This document shows positions 14,068 to 16,135 of a DNA stretch of 16,135 bases, piece by piece. Source of the stretch: CAVPHV01 sp964465915 (GTDB lineage: Bacteria > Actinomycetota > Acidimicrobiia > Spongiisociales > UBA5794); assembly GCA_964465915.1 (NCBI GenBank), contig CAYXMJ010000056.1, positions 1-16,135 of the forward strand, in the 5' to 3' direction. A program made the translations under genes and the position numbers. Under the pieces are notes generated by a model. That model made no database searches. It was given only the letters and a program-made list of their open reading frames with translations, and was not told where the DNA came from. Position 1 is the stretch's first letter. The number at the start of each line of letters is the position of its first letter.

Positions 14068-14772
14068 TCAGTGCACTAGCGTCCCAACGGGTTCTCCCTG
14101 GACCGCCCGGATCACATTGCCCGGCGTCCGCAGGTTGAAGACCCGAATCGGCAGGTCGTTGTCCATACACATCGTAATGGCCGTTGTGTCCATCACCTTG
14201 AGCCGCTGCGCGATGACCTCCATGTAGGTGACGTCCTCGATCAGCTTCGCCTCGGGCACCGTGACGGGGTCGGCGTCGTAGACGCCTTCGACCTTGGTTC
14301 CCTTCAGCACGACATCGGCGCCGATCTCCGCCGCGCGCAACGCTGCAGTGGTGTCGGTGGTGAAGAACGGGTTGCCGGTACCCCCGGCGAACACCACGAC
14401 CCGCCGCTTCTCGAGGTGGCGCATGGCGCGGAGCCGGATGTAGGGCTCGGCGACCTGCTGGATCGAGATGGCCGTCTGCACCCGGCACGGCGCACCCGCC
14501 CGCTCGAGGGCGTCGCGCAACGCCAGGGCGTTGATGACCGTCGCCAACATGCCCATATAGTCGGCGTTGGCCCGATCCATCCCGACCGCGGCCGACGAGA
14601 GACCGCGGAAGATGTTTCCGCCGCCGACGACGACGGCTATCTCGTAGCCTTCGTCATGCACCTTGGCGATTTCGTCGGCAACCCGCTGGACGGTGACCGG
14701 GTCGATCCCGTAGTTGGTTTCGGCGTCGGCGAACGCTTCGCCGGAGAGTTTGAGGACGACTCGTTTCGCCAC
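14068..14772 (-). CDS. pyrH: UMP kinase
   Basis: PyrH is the bacterial hexameric UMP kinase of the amino-acid-kinase fold; it phosphorylates UMP to UDP in pyrimidine synthesis and is usually allosterically controlled by GTP and UTP. The 234-residue product shows RVVLKLSGEAF at the N terminus (phosphate loop), VVVGGGNIFRG, MDRANADYMGMLATVINALAL, then FAGGTGNPFFTTDTTAALRA and DVVLKGTKVEGVYDADP. Start is GTG at 14770-14772, three bases after the tsf stop. No strong ribosome-binding site is visible, so translational coupling with tsf is likely. Length and motifs are normal for the family. Confidence 0.97.
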   Translation of the reverse strand: MAKRVVLKLSGEAFADAETNYGIDPVTVQRVADEIAKVHDEGYEIAVVVGGGNIFRGLSSAAVGMDRANADYMGMLATVINALALRDALERAGAPCRVQTAISIQQVAEPYIRLRAMRHLEKRRVVVFAGGTGNPFFTTDTTAALRAAEIGADVVLKGTKVEGVYDADPVTVPEAKLIEDVTYMEVIAQRLKVMDTTAITMCMDNDLPIRVFNLRTPGNVIRAVQGEPVGTLVH

Positions 14773-14775
14773 CGG

Positions 14776-15393
14776 TTACTCGTCGCTCTCGCCGACCATG
14801 AGCCGCGAGAATCGACTGACCGAGATGTTCTCCCCCATCGTGATGACAAGCTGCTGGACCATCTCGCCGACGGTTCCTTCGAACGTCTCGGGGCGCACGA
14901 ACTCCTGGTCGTACAAGACATTGTCCTCGTAGAACGAGCGAATCCTGCCCTCGACGATCTTCTCAATGATCTGCTCGGGCTTGCCTTCGTTGCGAGCCTG
15001 CGCCGCAATGAGCTCCTCTTCCTTGGCAACCAGTTCTTCAGGCACGTCTTCTCGCTTGACCCACCGGGGGCGGGCAGCGGCAACGTGCATCGCAAGATCG
15101 TTGGCAGCCTGCTGGAACTCTTCTCCCTTGGCGACGAAGTCGGTCTCGGAAGCGAGTTCGACGAGCACACCGATGACGGGACGTCCGGCTTGCATGTGCA
15201 AGTAGGAGCCGATGCTTCCCTGGGTCTGAGCGCGCCCGGTCCGCTTGGCGGCGGCGGCGATGCCCTTCTCCCGGAGGATCTCCCTGGCCCGTTCGAGGTC
15301 GCCGTCGGCCTCAACCAGGGCGCGCTTGGCGTCCATCATCCCGGTGCCGGTGTCCTGGCGAAGTGATTGGATGTCCTTTGCGGTAATACTCAT
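14776..15393 (-). CDS. tsf: Translation elongation factor EF-Ts (short form)
   Basis: EF-Ts exchanges GDP for GTP on EF-Tu. The product has 205 residues, like the short Thermus-type form and shorter than the 270-290 residues of many other bacteria. The N-terminal UBA-like domain has LRQDTGTGMMDAKRAL (10-25); the next block, LREKGIAAAAKRTGRAQTQG, matches the family. The core domain contains VELASETDFVAKGEEF with the diagnostic TDFVA, and the end has GEMVQQLVITMGENISVSRF. The ATG at 15391-15393 is preceded by AAGGAG, which overlaps the last codons of rpsB, with 11 bases between. The rpsB-tsf-pyrH-frr order is nearly universal in bacteria. Confidence 0.97.
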   Translation of the reverse strand: MSITAKDIQSLRQDTGTGMMDAKRALVEADGDLERAREILREKGIAAAAKRTGRAQTQGSIGSYLHMQAGRPVIGVLVELASETDFVAKGEEFQQAANDLAMHVAAARPRWVKREDVPEELVAKEEELIAAQARNEGKPEQIIEKIVEGRIRSFYEDNVLYDQEFVRPETFEGTVGEMVQQLVITMGENISVSRFSRLMVGESDE

Positions 15394-15401
15394 CTGCGGT
15401 T

Positions 15402-16135
15402 CTACTCCTTGGCCTCGCCTGCGGCGACGGCAGCTTCTTCGAGCTCCGCTTCGGCTTCGGCTTCGGCTTCCGCTGCCTTGGCGGCTCGAGTGGCCTGATT
15501 CAGTTCTCGCCCTGACTTGGCGGCGTTCGCCATGATTCCGGCCAACAACTGCGAGGCGCGGATGGCGTCGTCGTTGCCGGGAATCACCATGTCGACCTTG
15601 TCGGGGTCACAGTTCGTATCGACTACCGCAACGATCGGGATGTTGAGCCGATTCGCCTCGGCAACGGCGATGTGCTCGGCGTTGACGTCGATGATGAAGA
15701 CGACCTCGGGCGGCCGGTTCATGGAACGAACCCCACCGAGCACGGCCTGCAGCTTGACCAGTTCGCGGCGCAGCTTGAGACGCTCTTTCTTGGGCAGCGC
15801 CTCCATCTCGCCGGAGCTCTCCATCCGCTCGAGTTCGAGCATGTAACGAATCCGCTTGTGGATGGTTTGGAAGTTGGTCAGCATGCCGCCGAGCCAACGA
15901 TGGTTGACGTACGGCATGGACGCCGAATCCGCCGCATCCTTGATCGCAGCCTGCGCCTGCTTCTTCGTCCCAACGAATAGGACGGAGCCACCGGCAGCGG
16001 TGGTCTCTTGGATGAACTTTGCGGCGCGCTCGATCTGATCGAGTGATTGCCGCAGGTCGACGATGTGGATGCCGTTGCGATCACCAAAAATGAACGGACG
16101 CATCTTGGGGTTCCAGCGGCGTGTCTGGTGACCGA
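15402..16135 (-). CDS. rpsB: 30S ribosomal protein S2, N terminus cut by window edge
   Basis: S2 binds late to the 30S subunit near S1. The reading frame stays open to base 16135: the codons upstream of the internal ATG at 16103 read GHQTRRWNPKM, the conserved S2 sequence, so that ATG is not the start. About 15 N-terminal residues should lie outside. Diagnostic blocks are FGDRNGIHIVDLRQSL, FVGTKKQAQ, YVNHRWLGGMLTNFQTI, NRPPEVVFIIDV, AVAEANRLNIPIVAVVDTNCDPD and IPGNDDAIRA. The C terminus carries a short Ala/Glu-repeat tail of about 30 residues, similar in make-up to the tails of NusA and the IF-2 linker here. It lies eight bases before tsf. Confidence 0.97.
   Translation of the reverse strand, partial: GHQTRRWNPKMRPFIFGDRNGIHIVDLRQSLDQIERAAKFIQETTAAGGSVLFVGTKKQAQAAIKDAADSASMPYVNHRWLGGMLTNFQTIHKRIRYMLELERMESSGEMEALPKKERLKLRRELVKLQAVLGGVRSMNRPPEVVFIIDVNAEHIAVAEANRLNIPIVAVVDTNCDPDKVDMVIPGNDDAIRASQLLAGIMANAAKSGRELNQATRAAKAAEAEAEAEAELEEAAVAAGEAKE

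Noticed and set aside
1..16135. CRISPR, prophage, transposon, toxin-antitoxin, tRNA or new multi-gene system
   Set aside because: I looked for spaced direct repeats, transposase or integrase motifs, terminal inverted repeats and tRNA cloverleaf sequences and saw none. All genes but one are conserved housekeeping genes.

Overview
The window is a piece of a high-GC bacterial chromosome, almost certainly actinobacterial. It carries the conserved translation and isoprenoid gene neighbourhood found in that phylum, with many GTG starts and start/stop overlaps. The order, read leftward on the minus strand, is rpsB-tsf-pyrH-frr-cdsA-dxr-M50 protease-ispG, then rimP-nusA-infB-ylxP-rbfA-nrnA-truB-ribF. 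Both ends are cut inside genes: ribF at base 1 and rpsB at base 16135. A run of 100 N (9504-9603) inside the protease gene marks this as draft assembly, possibly metagenome-derived. A deep-branching class such as Acidimicrobiia is a guess I cannot test here.

Right part (9192-16135, minus strand): ribosomal protein S2, EF-Ts, UMP kinase, ribosome recycling factor, CDP-diglyceride synthase, DXP reductoisomerase and a site-2-type membrane protease. Spacing is tight except for a 98-nt spacer with two perfect hairpins before cdsA and a 197-nt spacer before the protease. Middle (7128-9185): ispG, and the only plus-strand gene, a SAM-dependent methyltransferase of unknown substrate. That gene sits between the protease and ispG, starts 24 nt from ispG and ends 6 nt from the protease gene. 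Left part (1-6897, minus strand): an eight-gene transcription/translation/RNA-maturation operon, preceded by a 230-nt leader with an extended -10 promoter and a strong GC-rich dyad.

The genes cover mRNA translation (S2, EF-Ts, RRF, IF-2), transcription elongation and termination (NusA), ribosome maturation (RimP, RbfA, YlxP), tRNA modification (TruB), small-RNA and nucleotide turnover (NrnA), flavin synthesis (RibF), UMP phosphorylation (PyrH), phospholipid precursor synthesis (CdsA) and two MEP-pathway steps (Dxr, IspG).

I found no CRISPR array, transposon, prophage, tRNA, rRNA or defence cassette, and nothing that looks like a new multi-gene system. The points worth a second look are a roughly 315-residue acidic, Pro-rich N-terminal extension on CdsA, hairpins upstream of cdsA and rimP, a roughly 135-residue Glu/Ala/Val tail on NusA, the lack of ylxR, and the methyltransferase that splits the usual protease-ispG pair. 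Every intergenic stretch is shorter than 300 bases.
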